Under the pieces are notes generated by a model. That model was not told the DNA's origin. It was given only the letters and a program-made list of their open reading frames with translations, and ran no database searches. Below, piece by piece: positions 34,791 through 43,781 of a DNA stretch of 64,000 bases. The stretch is from Falsirhodobacter sp051195255 (GTDB lineage: Bacteria; Pseudomonadota; Alphaproteobacteria; Rhodobacterales; Rhodobacteraceae). The stretch is taken from assembly GCF_051195255.1 (NCBI RefSeq), contig NZ_JBNJLK010000001.1, positions 310,001-374,000 on the forward strand, written 5' to 3'. A program made the translations under genes and the position numbers. The stretch's first letter is position 1, and each line of letters starts with the position of its first letter.

Positions 34791-35882
34791 TTACGGAACG
34801 GCGAAGGGCGCAAGGCGGGGCCAATCGAACTGCACCCCGGTTCCCGCAACATCCGGGGCGACGCAGTGCAATCCATCCAGCACAAGCGGACGGGTCGTGT
34901 AGCGGTCGATCGGGAAGGAATGCACCTCCACCCACCCCGCATTGGGTTGCGCGCCCACAAGGCTGACATGCAGCTCCTGCATTCCGTGGGAACAGACGGG
35001 GATGCCGTGGGCCGCGCACAGTCGGGCAGCGCGCAGCCAGCCGGTGATGCCCCCGCAGTTGGAGGCGTCGGGCTGAAGATAGGCGCAGCGCGATTGCGCC
35101 ACGGCGTATTCGAATTCGTGGATCGTGTGCAGGTTCTCCCCCATCGCCAGCGGGATGCCGGTGGCCTCGAAGATGCGGGCGTAGCCTTGGTAGTCGTCGG
35201 GGACGATCGGCTCCTCGAACCAGGTCAGGTTCAGGGGGGCGAAGCCGCGGGCGGCGTGGATCGCCTCCTCGACGCTCCACCCGTAATTGGCGTCGACCAT
35301 GAAGGCGCGGTCGGGGCCCAGCAGATCACGCACCGCCTCGGCTCGGGCGAAGTCGTCGCGCATGTCCGGCTGACCAACCTTGATTTTCACCGCGCGATAG
35401 CCTTCGTCCAGAAAACCCTGCACGTTGGCCAGCAGCTTTTCCAAGGGGAAGTTCAGGTCGATGGCCCCGCGATAGGCGCGGCTGCGGTTCGACGCGCCCC
35501 CGGCCATGCGCCACAGCGGCCGATCCTCGTGCCGCCCCTTCAGGTCCCACAACGCGATGTCGATGGCCGAGATGGCGAAGGACGCGATCCCGCCCCGCGC
35601 CACGTAATGCACCCCCCATTGCATCGCGTCGTAAACGCCGTCGATGTCGGCCGCGTCCCGCCCAAGGACAAGGGGGCGCAGGTCGTGGTTCACCATGGCC
35701 CGGATCGCGTGCCCCCCCTTCCCGCCGGTATAGGTATAGCCGGTGCCCGTTTCCCCGTCCTCGGCCGTCAGGGTCACGGTGACCAGTTCGAAATGCGTAT
35801 GCTCACCGTGTTTGGCGTCGGCCATCACCTCGTCCAGGGGCACGCGGAACAGGCGGCATTGCAGGTCGGTGATGCGGGGCAT
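34791..35882 (-). CDS. Enolase-superfamily sugar-acid dehydratase (mandelate racemase subgroup)
   Basis: A 363-residue enolase-superfamily enzyme. All catalytic residues of the mandelate racemase subgroup can be placed: K166 and K168 (VKIKVG), metal ligands D197, E223 and E249, and the D272/H299 dyad (PDASNCGG; CSHGMQ). Such enzymes dehydrate sugar acids such as galactarate, L-talarate or related aldonates. It is the last gene of an operon with a YtfQ/R/T-type sugar transporter, so the imported compound is probably a sugar acid or a sugar converted to one. The exact substrate is not readable. Confidence 0.88.
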   Translation of the reverse strand: MPRITDLQCRLFRVPLDEVMADAKHGEHTHFELVTVTLTAEDGETGTGYTYTGGKGGHAIRAMVNHDLRPLVLGRDAADIDGVYDAMQWGVHYVARGGIASFAISAIDIALWDLKGRHEDRPLWRMAGGASNRSRAYRGAIDLNFPLEKLLANVQGFLDEGYRAVKIKVGQPDMRDDFARAEAVRDLLGPDRAFMVDANYGWSVEEAIHAARGFAPLNLTWFEEPIVPDDYQGYARIFEATGIPLAMGENLHTIHEFEYAVAQSRCAYLQPDASNCGGITGWLRAARLCAAHGIPVCSHGMQELHVSLVGAQPNAGWVEVHSFPIDRYTTRPLVLDGLHCVAPDVAGTGVQFDWPRLAPFAVP

Positions 35883-35890
35883 GAAACACC

Positions 35891-36877
35891 TCAGGTCCTG
35901 GTGGCAGGGCGCGACAGCCGTGCCTGAAGAAGGATGACGATCAAAAGAAACGCGCCACGGATGACGGATTGCCAATGGGCCGACAGGCTGAACGTGCCGC
36001 GCCCGTTTTCGAAGTTCAGAAGGTTGAGGACGAGGCCGAACAGAAGCGCCCCCGCCACGGTGGCCGGGATCGATCCCATGCCCCCCGTCAGAAGCGTGCC
36101 GCCCACCACCACGGCGGCGATGGCCGCCAGTTCCCAGCCCGCCCCTTCCAGCGGCTGCCCCGCGCCATAGCCTGAGGCAAGGAAGACCCCTGCCAGACCC
36201 GCGCAGGCACCGGAAAACACATAGGCGAAGACCTCGGCCCGGCGGGTCTTCAGGCCCATCAGGTGGGCCGCTTCCGCGTTGCCGCCGATGGCCAGGATCG
36301 TGCGGCCCAGCGATGTCCGCTCCAGCACGATCCAGGCGGCGATCACGACGGCAAGGGCCAGAAGGATCGTCCAGGGCAGAAGGCCTACCACCTTGTTCAT
36401 GCCCAGCTTCGTGAAGTCCGACGACCAGCTGACGGGGACCGCGCGATTGTCCGACAGCCACAGTGCCACGCCCTTGGCCGCCAGCATGGTTGCGATGGTC
36501 GCCATGAAGGGCGGCAGGCGCAGCCCCGTGATCAGGAGGGCGTTCAGCGCACCGATCGCAAGGCCGGTGGCCAGCCCGCCGGGCAGCGCCACCACCAGCC
36601 CCTGCGGCGACAGGAAGGCCGCCACCACGCTGGACAAGGCGGCCACCGCCCCCACCGACAGGTCGATCCCGCCCGTCATGATCACAAGGCACATCCCGAC
36701 CGAAATCAGGATGAACATGGAGTTGTAGCCAAGGAACGAGGACAGGTTGTAGGCCGAGGCGAAGTTGTCGTAGCGCAGCACCCCGAACAGGAGCAGCGCA
36801 GCCAGCGCCACCCACACCGCCAGATGCGCGCCACCGCCCAGACGGCGCAGGGGGGTTCCGGTCATGCCAAAGGTCAT
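35891..36877 (-). CDS. Sugar ABC transporter permease (RbsC/YjfF type)
   Basis: A 328-residue inner-membrane permease of the ribose/galactofuranose class. The signature MTGGIDLSVGAVAALSSVV, GLKTRRAEVFAYVFSGACAGLAG and VVVGGTLLTGGMGS is visible among about nine hydrophobic segments. The start at 36877 overlaps the stop of the upstream permease. It pairs with that permease as a heterodimer, as in YtfT-YjfF. Confidence 0.92.
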   Translation of the reverse strand: MTFGMTGTPLRRLGGGAHLAVWVALAALLLFGVLRYDNFASAYNLSSFLGYNSMFILISVGMCLVIMTGGIDLSVGAVAALSSVVAAFLSPQGLVVALPGGLATGLAIGALNALLITGLRLPPFMATIATMLAAKGVALWLSDNRAVPVSWSSDFTKLGMNKVVGLLPWTILLALAVVIAAWIVLERTSLGRTILAIGGNAEAAHLMGLKTRRAEVFAYVFSGACAGLAGVFLASGYGAGQPLEGAGWELAAIAAVVVGGTLLTGGMGSIPATVAGALLFGLVLNLLNFENGRGTFSLSAHWQSVIRGAFLLIVILLQARLSRPATRT

Positions 36878-37827
36878 CACACCCTCCGTTCCCGTTGCAG
36901 CCAGACCGCGACGATGATGATGCCGGCGGTCACGATCAGCGTCGCCTCGTCCGGGACGCCATTGGCGACCAGCGTGTAGTGCATCAGCTGGATGAACACC
37001 GCGCCCAGAAGGGTGCCAAGGATCGGCGCCCGCCCGCCCGACAGCGCGGCCCCGCCCACGACCGAGGCCGCGATGGCGTCCAGTTCCATCAGCTGCCCGA
37101 TCCGCGCGGCGTCGGCGGCCGAATTGATGGCCACGACCATCAGCCCCGCCAGCCCCGCCAGCGTGGCCGAGATCACGTAGGTCACCATCTTCACGCGCGT
37201 CACCGGCACGCCCGCCAGGAGCGCCGCCCGTTCGTTCCCGCCGATGGCCAGAAGGTAGCGACCATAGACGGTGCGCCGGACGGTCCACGCGATGATCAGC
37301 ACCAGCGCAAGGGCGATCCAGCCCTGCACCGGCAGCCCCAGCACGCGGCCCGTTCCCAGCCACGCGAAGGAGGGGTTGTTGAAGGTCTGAAGGTTGCCGT
37401 TGGTCATCACCTGCGCGATCCCGCGCCCCGAGATGAAGAAGATCAGCGTCGCGATGATCGGCTGCACGCCGACAAGGCTGATGAGCGTTCCGTTGAACAG
37501 CCCGCACAGCGCCGCGGCGCACAGCGGCAGCACGATGGCCGCCGCCAACCCCACCCCCGGATGGGCCACGCCCCAATCCGACAGGAACAGGATCGGGGCC
37601 AGCGCCCCTGCAACGGCCATGACCGCGCCCACCGACAGGTCGATCCCGCCCGAGGCGATCACCAGCGTCATGCCCAGCGCGACGATGGCGATGGTCGACA
37701 CTTGGCTTGCGTTCACGGCCAGCGTTTGCAGGTTCAGGAAGTTCGGCGTGATCGCCACGTTCAGCACCAGAAGCACCGCCAGCGCGACGATCAGGCCGAT
37801 CAGCCGGGTGTTCAGCCCCCGGCGCAT
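36877..37827 (-). CDS. Sugar ABC transporter permease (RbsC/YtfT type)
   Basis: A 316-residue permease, the first of two in the operon. It has IASGGIDLSVGAVMAVAGA, the cytoplasmic loop GGNERAALLAGVPVTRVK and ASVVGGAALSGGRAP. Overlaps both neighbours by ATGA-type junctions, which indicates translational coupling and equal stoichiometry with the second permease. Confidence 0.92.
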   Translation of the reverse strand: MRRGLNTRLIGLIVALAVLLVLNVAITPNFLNLQTLAVNASQVSTIAIVALGMTLVIASGGIDLSVGAVMAVAGALAPILFLSDWGVAHPGVGLAAAIVLPLCAAALCGLFNGTLISLVGVQPIIATLIFFISGRGIAQVMTNGNLQTFNNPSFAWLGTGRVLGLPVQGWIALALVLIIAWTVRRTVYGRYLLAIGGNERAALLAGVPVTRVKMVTYVISATLAGLAGLMVVAINSAADAARIGQLMELDAIAASVVGGAALSGGRAPILGTLLGAVFIQLMHYTLVANGVPDEATLIVTAGIIIVAVWLQRERRV

Positions 37828-39341
37828 CAGGACGCCCCCGCCGCAATGGCGTTGATCAGGCTGTTTTCGGTCACGCCCGGGTTGACCAGGCGGCGCGTGC
37901 TGCGGCCGTCCTGCATGACGACGATCTCGTTCGCTCCCTCGATCAGCTCCTCGAACTCCGAGGAGATGAGGAGCACGGCGCAGCCCTTGGCCACGCGGTC
38001 GCGGATGATCGCCTGGATCTCGCGCTTGGCGCCGACATCCACGCCGCGCGTCGGTTCGTCCAGGATCAGGAGGCGGGGCTCGACCGCCAGCCACCGGCCC
38101 AAAAGGACCTTCTGCTGGTTGCCGCCCGACAGTTCGCGGATGGGCTGGTCCATGTCCGCCGTCTTGATGCCCAGCGCCTTCACGAAGTCGGTCACGATGC
38201 GGCGTTCGCGGTTTTCGTCCACCACGCCCATGCGGGACAGGCGGGGCAGCAAAGCGAGCGTCAGGTTTTCGCGCACGGACAGGTCGGGGATGATGCCTTC
38301 GGTCTTGCGATCCTCGGTCAGGAAGGCGATGCCGGCGCCGATGGCGTCGCGCGGGCAGGACAAGCGGCAGGGTTGGCCGTCCATGCGGACCTCCCCCTCC
38401 GTTTGCCGGTCCATGCCGAAGATCGCGCGCGCCGCCTCGGTCCGGCCCGACCCCAGAAGGCCGGCCAGCCCCACGATCTGCCCCGACCGCACCGTCAGAT
38501 CCAGGCTCCGCAGCCGCCGGTCCGACGCAAGGCCGCGCGTGTCCAGCACGACGTCCCCGTCCGGATCGGTGTCGAGGACCAGATCGGTCCGGCCCGCGGC
38601 GCGGATGTCCTCGGCGCTGCGGCCCAGCATTCCGGCGATGAGGTCGAGCTTCGTCGTGTCCGCGATCCGTGTCGTGCCCGTGGTGCGCCCGTCGCGCAGG
38701 ATGGTCACGCCGTCGCAGATCGCGAACAGCTCCTCAAGGAAGTGGCTGACGTAAAGCACCGCCGTGCCCTGGGCGCGCAGCTGCCGGATCACGCCAAACA
38801 GCACCTCGACCTCCCGCTCGTCCAAGGACGACGTGGGTTCGTCCATGATCAGCAGGCGTACGTCCATCGAGGCGGCCCGGCCGATCGCCACAAGCTGCTG
38901 GATGGCGGTGGGATAGCTGCCCAGGGGGCGGTGCGGGTCGATGTCGATGCCCAAACGCGACAGAACCTCGCGCGTGCGGGCTTCGGCCGCCTTCCAGTCG
39001 ATCATGCCAAAGCGGGTGCGGGGCTCATAGCCCAGCACGATGTTCTCGATCACGGTGCGCTGCGGCACCAGCGTCAGTTCCTGGTAGATGGTGGCAATCC
39101 CGGCCTCCTGCGCGTCGCGGGGGGAGCGCAGGTCCACCTCCCGCCCCTGCCAGCGGATGGTGCCGCCGTCGCGCCGGTACACCCCGGTGAGGATCTTGAT
39201 CAGGGTGGACTTGCCCGCCCCGTTCTGCCCGACGATCGAGTGGACCTCGCCCGCGCCGATCGTCAGTTGCCCGTCGGACAGCGCCGGCACACCGCCGAAG
39301 GCCTTGGTGATGCCGGTCATCTGAAGAAGCGGTTCCGTCAT
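37827..39341 (-). CDS. Sugar ABC transporter ATPase (RbsA/YtfR type)
   Basis: A 504-residue protein with two ABC ATPase domains in tandem. The first has Walker A VGQNGAGKSTL and Walker B LLIMDEPTSSLDE. The second has the degenerate Walker A GLLGSGRTEA and the signature LSGGNQQKVLLGRWL with LLILDEPTRGVDVGAK, a pattern normal for this family, where only one site hydrolyses well. It powers the two permeases and receives sugar from the binding protein 60 bp upstream. Confidence 0.95.
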   Translation of the reverse strand: MTEPLLQMTGITKAFGGVPALSDGQLTIGAGEVHSIVGQNGAGKSTLIKILTGVYRRDGGTIRWQGREVDLRSPRDAQEAGIATIYQELTLVPQRTVIENIVLGYEPRTRFGMIDWKAAEARTREVLSRLGIDIDPHRPLGSYPTAIQQLVAIGRAASMDVRLLIMDEPTSSLDEREVEVLFGVIRQLRAQGTAVLYVSHFLEELFAICDGVTILRDGRTTGTTRIADTTKLDLIAGMLGRSAEDIRAAGRTDLVLDTDPDGDVVLDTRGLASDRRLRSLDLTVRSGQIVGLAGLLGSGRTEAARAIFGMDRQTEGEVRMDGQPCRLSCPRDAIGAGIAFLTEDRKTEGIIPDLSVRENLTLALLPRLSRMGVVDENRERRIVTDFVKALGIKTADMDQPIRELSGGNQQKVLLGRWLAVEPRLLILDEPTRGVDVGAKREIQAIIRDRVAKGCAVLLISSEFEELIEGANEIVVMQDGRSTRRLVNPGVTENSLINAIAAGAS

Positions 39342-39401
39342 GCCTGCGCCACATCCTGAAAAGAAAGGGGCCGCGGAAACCCGCAGCTCCAAGACCAAGG
39401 G

Positions 39402-40379
39402 TCAGTAGGCTTCGCCGATATGCTCGGCGGCGTTTTCGGACGTGAAGATGCGGTCCTCCACGCGGATCCACGGCTCGATCGTCTCGCCTGCGGCGTAGCG
39501 CTTCATCGTGTCGCAGGCCAGCGGGCCAAAGAACGGAGAGCTTTCCACCGTGACGCCCATCTTGCCGTCGATGATCGCCTGAAGCGCGTCGCGGGTGCCG
39601 TCGATGGACACGACCGTGACATCCTCGCCGGGCTTGCGGCCGGCGGCTTCCAGCGCCTGGATCGCGCCGATCGCCATCTCGTCGTTGTGGGCGTAGACGA
39701 TGTTCACGTCGGGATGGGATTGCAGCAGCGTTTCCATCACCTTGCGCCCTGCGTCGCGCGCAAAGTCGCCCGAACGGCTTTCCACGATCTCGAAACGGTC
39801 GTCGGCCGCGATCTTGTCGTCAAAGCCCTTCTTGCGGTCGTTGGCGGGGGAGGATCCGGTGGTGCCTTCCAGTTCGATGATCACCCCCTTGTCGCCCTTG
39901 AAGTTGGCGGTCAGCCAGTCGGCCGCGCGCCCGCCCTGTTCCACGAAATCGGACCCGAGGAAGCTGACGTAATCCCGCCCGGCCACGGCCACCGACTTGT
40001 CGACCGACCGGTCCACGAGGAAGGTCGGAATGCCCTGCGCCTTGGCGCGCATCACGGCCGGGATCAGGGGGCTTTCCTCACGCGGGGGAAGGAACAGCAC
40101 GTCGATGCCCTGCGCGATCATGCTGTCCACGTCGGCCACCTGCTTGGCGGCCGAACCACCGGCGTCGGTCACGACCAGATCCCAGTTGCAGCCCGCGGCG
40201 GCGTCCTCGAAGCTTTTCGTCTGGGCGATGCGCCAGGGGTTGTTGCTTTCGGTCTGGGCGAACCCGACCTTGTAACGGTCTTGCTGTTCCAGCGGCGGCA
40301 GGCCCTGCGCCATCGCCAGACCCGTCATCGACAGCGTCGCGGCCACGGCCGCGGCACCAAGCAGGATGCGTCGTTGCAT
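39402..40379 (-). CDS. Periplasmic sugar-binding protein (YtfQ-like)
   Basis: A 325-residue type-I periplasmic binding protein with signal peptide (about residues 1-24, MAQ end). The sequence follows YtfQ, the galactofuranose-binding protein, through KVGFAQTESNNPWRIAQTKS, LLDRS-like FLVDRSVD, ELEGTTGSSPANDRKKGF, YAHNDEMAIGAIQALEAAG and VVSIDGTRDAL. First gene of the five-gene operon running down to the enolase-family dehydratase. Ligand identity remains uncertain. Confidence 0.92.
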   Translation of the reverse strand: MQRRILLGAAAVAATLSMTGLAMAQGLPPLEQQDRYKVGFAQTESNNPWRIAQTKSFEDAAAGCNWDLVVTDAGGSAAKQVADVDSMIAQGIDVLFLPPREESPLIPAVMRAKAQGIPTFLVDRSVDKSVAVAGRDYVSFLGSDFVEQGGRAADWLTANFKGDKGVIIELEGTTGSSPANDRKKGFDDKIAADDRFEIVESRSGDFARDAGRKVMETLLQSHPDVNIVYAHNDEMAIGAIQALEAAGRKPGEDVTVVSIDGTRDALQAIIDGKMGVTVESSPFFGPLACDTMKRYAAGETIEPWIRVEDRIFTSENAAEHIGEAY

Positions 40380-40438
40380 GTCTTCCTCCTCCCAAAGGGT
40401 GCGGCCCCCTCCGGCCGCACGATGATGATGGGCCCTCC

Positions 40439-41207
40439 TCAGGCCCAGTTGACGTACATCGTCTTCTTGCGCAGATACCCGTCGAACCCGTGTTTACCGT
40501 CCTCCCCGCCAAGCCCGGACAGCGCCATCCGGAATGGAAGCCTTGCACCCGTTCGCCGTTGACGCGGTTGCAGTAGATCTCAGCACGCCCGGCGGGATGC
40601 CCGCCGTTTCGGCGAAGGCCGCCAACCCCGACAGCGGCGTGAAGTCATGCGCCCTCAGGATGAAGCTGTTGCGGGCCACCAAGGCTGGCCCGATCTTGCG
40701 CCCCGCCAGCGCAGAGGGGTAGTTCCAGGCTGTCGGCCCCAGAACCACGCCATGGGGCAGACGGCGGATCTGGATTTCCTCATCCGGTGCGTCCGAGGGG
40801 AGGATTTTCCCCTCGATCCGCCGCGCCTGTTCGGCGGATAAGCGCAGGAAGTTTTCGGTCCCCCCAGTCTCTCCCCGTGCCTGATCCAGGGGCTTGCCCT
40901 GTTCGGCCACCACGATGTGGGCCAGAAGGTCGGCATGCTGCCGCACCTGATCGGCCAAGGCGGCCACGGCCCGCCCCCGCTCGACCGCCGGACGTGCGGC
41001 CCAGGCGGGCTGCGCGCGCCGCGCGGCGTCAAGCGCCACCTCGGCCACGTTCGCACCCCCGGCGGGTGTGCGGGCGATCAGGGCCTCATCGGCGGGATTT
41101 TCGACCTCGTGCCAATCGGCCGCGTCACGGATCCAGCGGCCCTCGACGAACATACATGCCGTCGCCGGTCGGTGGTCCGTCAGCAACTGGTTTAACACGT
41201 TCAGCAC
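40439..41207 (-). pseudogene. Aldehyde dehydrogenase, internally deleted and frameshifted
   Basis: Remains of an AldA-like NAD-dependent aldehyde dehydrogenase. The first roughly 208 codons (41207-40582) read normally through ENPADEALIARTPAG, LRLSAEQARRIEGKILPSDA and GPTAWNYPSALAGRKIGPAL. They then join out of frame to the C-terminal end: EIYCNRVNGERVQGFHSGWR in one frame, and after a one-base shift near 40520, LSGLGGEDGKHGFDGYLRKK and TMYVNWA before a stop at 40439-40441. About 230 codons with the catalytic Cys and Glu are gone. It lies between the sugar transporter and the divergent regulator. Confidence 0.85.
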
Positions 41208-41218
41208 GAATCGCCGCC

Positions 41219-41236
41219 TTTGGTATGACCATGTTT
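41219..41236 (-). promoter_or_regulatory. GntR-type operator, left copy
   Basis: TTTGGTATGACCATGTTT. An inverted near copy lies at 41324-41340. It sits just upstream of the aldehyde dehydrogenase pseudogene start. Confidence 0.55.
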
Positions 41237-41267
41237 GCTAGATTAGCGGGCAATTCTCGCGTTCATC

Positions 41268-41279
41268 AACAAATTTGTT
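41268..41279. repeat. Central palindrome between paired operators
   Basis: AACAAATTTGTT, a perfect 12-bp palindrome close to the midpoint of the two operators. Confidence 0.5.
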
Positions 41280-41323
41280 CCACTATACAGATAAATAAAC
41301 CCCTTGAAGCCCTGTCCGAAGCC

Positions 41324-41340
41324 AATATGATCATACCAAA
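41324..41340 (+). promoter_or_regulatory. GntR-type operator, right copy
   Basis: Read on the minus strand this is TTTGGTATGATCATATT, matching the left copy at 15 of 17 bases in the opposite orientation. The core TATGATCATA is itself palindromic. It ends 16 bp before the regulator start, fitting autoregulation. Confidence 0.55.
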
Positions 41341-41356
41341 CAACAAGGACCAGCCG

Positions 41357-42073
41357 ATGACCACCGCCTCTTCCACCAACAACCGCACGCGCGCCTCGGA
41401 CGCCGTTGTTCACGGACTGGAGGCGCGGATTGTGTCGGGCGACATTGCAGACGGCGCCCCCCTGCCCCCCGAACGTGACCTGATCGAGACGTTCGGCGTC
41501 AGCCGCACCGTGGTGCGCGAGGCGGTGGCGACGCTGGCCAGCCGGGGGCTGGTGGAAAACCGGCCGCGCTTTCGCCCCGTGGTGCGGCGGCCGGGCGTGG
41601 ATGCGGCGCTGGCCGCCGCGAACGGTGTGGTCGGGCATCTTCTGGCCAACAGCGGCGGGGTGAAGAACCTTTACGACACGCGCATCTTCCTGGAAGCGGC
41701 GCTGGTGCGCCAGGCGGCGCTGACTGCGCGCAAGGACGATCTGGAAGCGCTTCGTTTGGCCCTCGCCGCGAACGAGGCGGCGATCCCCGACAGCCACCAG
41801 TTCTACAGCACCGACGTCGCGTTCCACGCCGTGCTTTATGACATTTCCAGGAACCCGATCTTTCCGGCGATCCACAAGGCCTTCACGGGCTGGCTGGCGC
41901 CGCACTGGGTGAAGATGCCCCGCTCGCCGGAACGCAATCGCGTCAACTTCCTGCGCCATTCCGACATCTTTGTCGCGATCCGCGACCGTGATCCGGATGG
42001 GGCCGAGGCGGCGCTGACCTCTCATCTGCACGCCGCGTGGGAATATGTCCGCGGCACCTTCACCGAGGAATGA
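41357..42073 (+). CDS. FadR/GntR-family transcriptional regulator
   Basis: A 238-residue regulator. The N-terminal winged helix is clear (IVSGDIADGAPLPPERDLIE, then FGVSRTVVREAVATLASRGLV). The C-terminal FCD ligand domain shows FHAVLYDISRNPIFPAIHKA and a late His-containing helix. Start chosen at 41357 with AAGGA upstream; an in-frame ATG at 41327 lies inside the right operator. It is divergent from the dehydrogenase remnant and followed 6 bp later by the GMC oxidoreductase. It probably senses a sugar acid. Confidence 0.9.
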   Translation: MTTASSTNNRTRASDAVVHGLEARIVSGDIADGAPLPPERDLIETFGVSRTVVREAVATLASRGLVENRPRFRPVVRRPGVDAALAAANGVVGHLLANSGGVKNLYDTRIFLEAALVRQAALTARKDDLEALRLALAANEAAIPDSHQFYSTDVAFHAVLYDISRNPIFPAIHKAFTGWLAPHWVKMPRSPERNRVNFLRHSDIFVAIRDRDPDGAEAALTSHLHAAWEYVRGTFTEE

Positions 42074-42079
42074 GGACCC

Positions 42080-43705
42080 ATGGCACGCGAGGATTTCGAC
42101 CATATCGTCGTGGGCGGCGGATCGTCGGGCTGCGTGGCGGCGGCGCGCCTTGTGGAAAACGGCGGCGGCCGCGTGCTGCTGCTCGAAGGCGGGCATTCCC
42201 ACCGGCACCCGCTTCTGGACATGCCGCCGGGGATCTTCCGGATGATCAACGGCTCCAAGTTCATGCACTACCACACCACGGAACCGCAGCCGCACCTGAA
42301 CGGGCGGGCCCATGACATCCCGCAGGCGAACGTGCTGGGGGGCGGATCCTCGGTCAACGCGCAGGTCTACATGCGGGGGCGGCCGTCGGATTACGACGCA
42401 TGGGACGCGCAGCTTCGGGGCAACAACGACGGCGCGGACTGGTCGTGGACCGCGGTGCTGAAGCACTTCCGCGGGATGGAGGACAACAACCGCCTGTTCA
42501 ACGACCTGCACGGCGTCGGCGGCAAGATGCAGGTGTCCGACCCTGGCCATATCGACCAGATGTCGCGCTGGTTCGTGCAGGCGGTGCAGGCCATGGGCCA
42601 GCCGTTCAACCCGGACTTCAACGGCGCGTCGCAGAACGGGGTCGGCTTCTACCAGTTCATGAACCGGCATGGGCGCCGGTCCTCCGCCGCCTATGCCTTC
42701 CTCGCGCCGCTGGACGGTGATCCGCGCCTGTGTGTGCGGCTGGAGGCACGGGTGGAGCGTATCCTGATCGAGAACGGACGCGCGGTCGGCGTGATCTGGC
42801 GCGACAAGGCCGGCATCGAACACCGCAGCCACGCGCAGGGCGAGGTGGTGGTGACCGCCGGCGCACTGATCACGCCGAAGCTTCTGATGCTGTCGGGGAT
42901 CGGTCCGGCGGATCATCTGCGCGCTCACGGGATCGAGGTTCGGGCCGACCTGCCCGGCGTGGGCCAGAACCTGATCGACCATCCGGAGGTGCCGATCATC
43001 GCGACCGCCAACGGCCCCTACGGCTATTTCGGGCAGGGCAATGGCTGGCGGATGGTGATGAACGGCCTTCAGTTCCGGCTGTTCGGCACGGGCCGCATCC
43101 TGTCGGCGGGTGTGGAGGCCGGGGCCTTCGTCAACCCCGTCGATCCCGCCGCCGAACCGACGATCCAGGCGTTCTGCGTGCCGATCGTTTATCTGGACCG
43201 CGACACGCTGTCCTTGGTGGAAAACACGCACGGGCTGACCGTGACCACCGTCGTGGTGAAGCCCAAGTCGCGGGGCGAGGTGCGGCTGCGATCCGCCAAT
43301 CCCGCCGACAAGCCGTTGGTCAGCCCCAACATGCTGAAGCACCCCGACGACATGGCGACGATGATCGCGGGCCAGCGCTATTTCCTGCGGGCGTTCCAAA
43401 CCTCCCCGCTGGCCGAGCGGATCAAGCGGCTGGCCGTGCCCGATCCCGAACAACTGGACGACGCGGCGCTGGCGGATCACTGCCGCCGCTTCGTCAAGAC
43501 GAACTACCACCCCGCCTCCACCGCGCGGATGGGGGCGGATGGCGACCCGATGGCGGTGCTGGACGCACGCATGCGGGTGCGCGGGATCCAGGGGCTTCGG
43601 GTCGCCGACATGTCGGCGGTGCCTGACATCAACGCCGGAAACACCAATGCGCCCGCCATGATGCTGGGCGACCGCTGCGCCGAGTTCATCCTGAACCCTG
43701 CCTGA
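42080..43705 (+). CDS. GMC-family FAD oxidoreductase
   Basis: A 541-residue glucose-methanol-choline oxidoreductase. The FAD dinucleotide motif VGGGSSGCVAAARL (residues 11-24), the GMC signature VLGGGSSVNAQVYMRGRP, the second signature GALITPKLLMLSGIGPADHL and the active-site NYHPASTARMG are all intact. These enzymes oxidise alcohols or polyols such as choline, sorbitol or alditols. Choline dehydrogenase is possible, but betAB neighbours are missing, and the setting favours a sugar or polyol substrate. Co-transcribed with the upstream regulator. Confidence 0.9.
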   Translation: MAREDFDHIVVGGGSSGCVAAARLVENGGGRVLLLEGGHSHRHPLLDMPPGIFRMINGSKFMHYHTTEPQPHLNGRAHDIPQANVLGGGSSVNAQVYMRGRPSDYDAWDAQLRGNNDGADWSWTAVLKHFRGMEDNNRLFNDLHGVGGKMQVSDPGHIDQMSRWFVQAVQAMGQPFNPDFNGASQNGVGFYQFMNRHGRRSSAAYAFLAPLDGDPRLCVRLEARVERILIENGRAVGVIWRDKAGIEHRSHAQGEVVVTAGALITPKLLMLSGIGPADHLRAHGIEVRADLPGVGQNLIDHPEVPIIATANGPYGYFGQGNGWRMVMNGLQFRLFGTGRILSAGVEAGAFVNPVDPAAEPTIQAFCVPIVYLDRDTLSLVENTHGLTVTTVVVKPKSRGEVRLRSANPADKPLVSPNMLKHPDDMATMIAGQRYFLRAFQTSPLAERIKRLAVPDPEQLDDAALADHCRRFVKTNYHPASTARMGADGDPMAVLDARMRVRGIQGLRVADMSAVPDINAGNTNAPAMMLGDRCAEFILNPA

Positions 43706-43745
43706 ACGGGCGCTTCAACAAAACGCTTCCTCCGCTTCTTACAAA

Positions 43746-43760
43746 CATACTAGTATTGTC
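43746..43760. promoter_or_regulatory. Palindromic operator before the second GntR regulator
   Basis: ACATACTAGTATTGT contains the perfect 10-bp palindrome ATACTAGTAT (43748-43757). It lies 22 bp upstream of the GntR gene start, before an AGGAGG ribosome binding site. This looks like a GntR-type autoregulatory operator. Confidence 0.5.
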
Positions 43761-43781
43761 GAAGAATCAGGAGGCGGCGGG

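Noticed and set aside
41243..43510. Long minus-strand open frame antisense to the regulator and GMC gene
   Set aside because: No recognisable domain; both plus-strand genes have complete motif sets.
42080..43705. Choline dehydrogenase BetA
   Set aside because: GMC motifs alone cannot separate substrates, and betB, betI and choline transport genes are absent; the general family call was kept.
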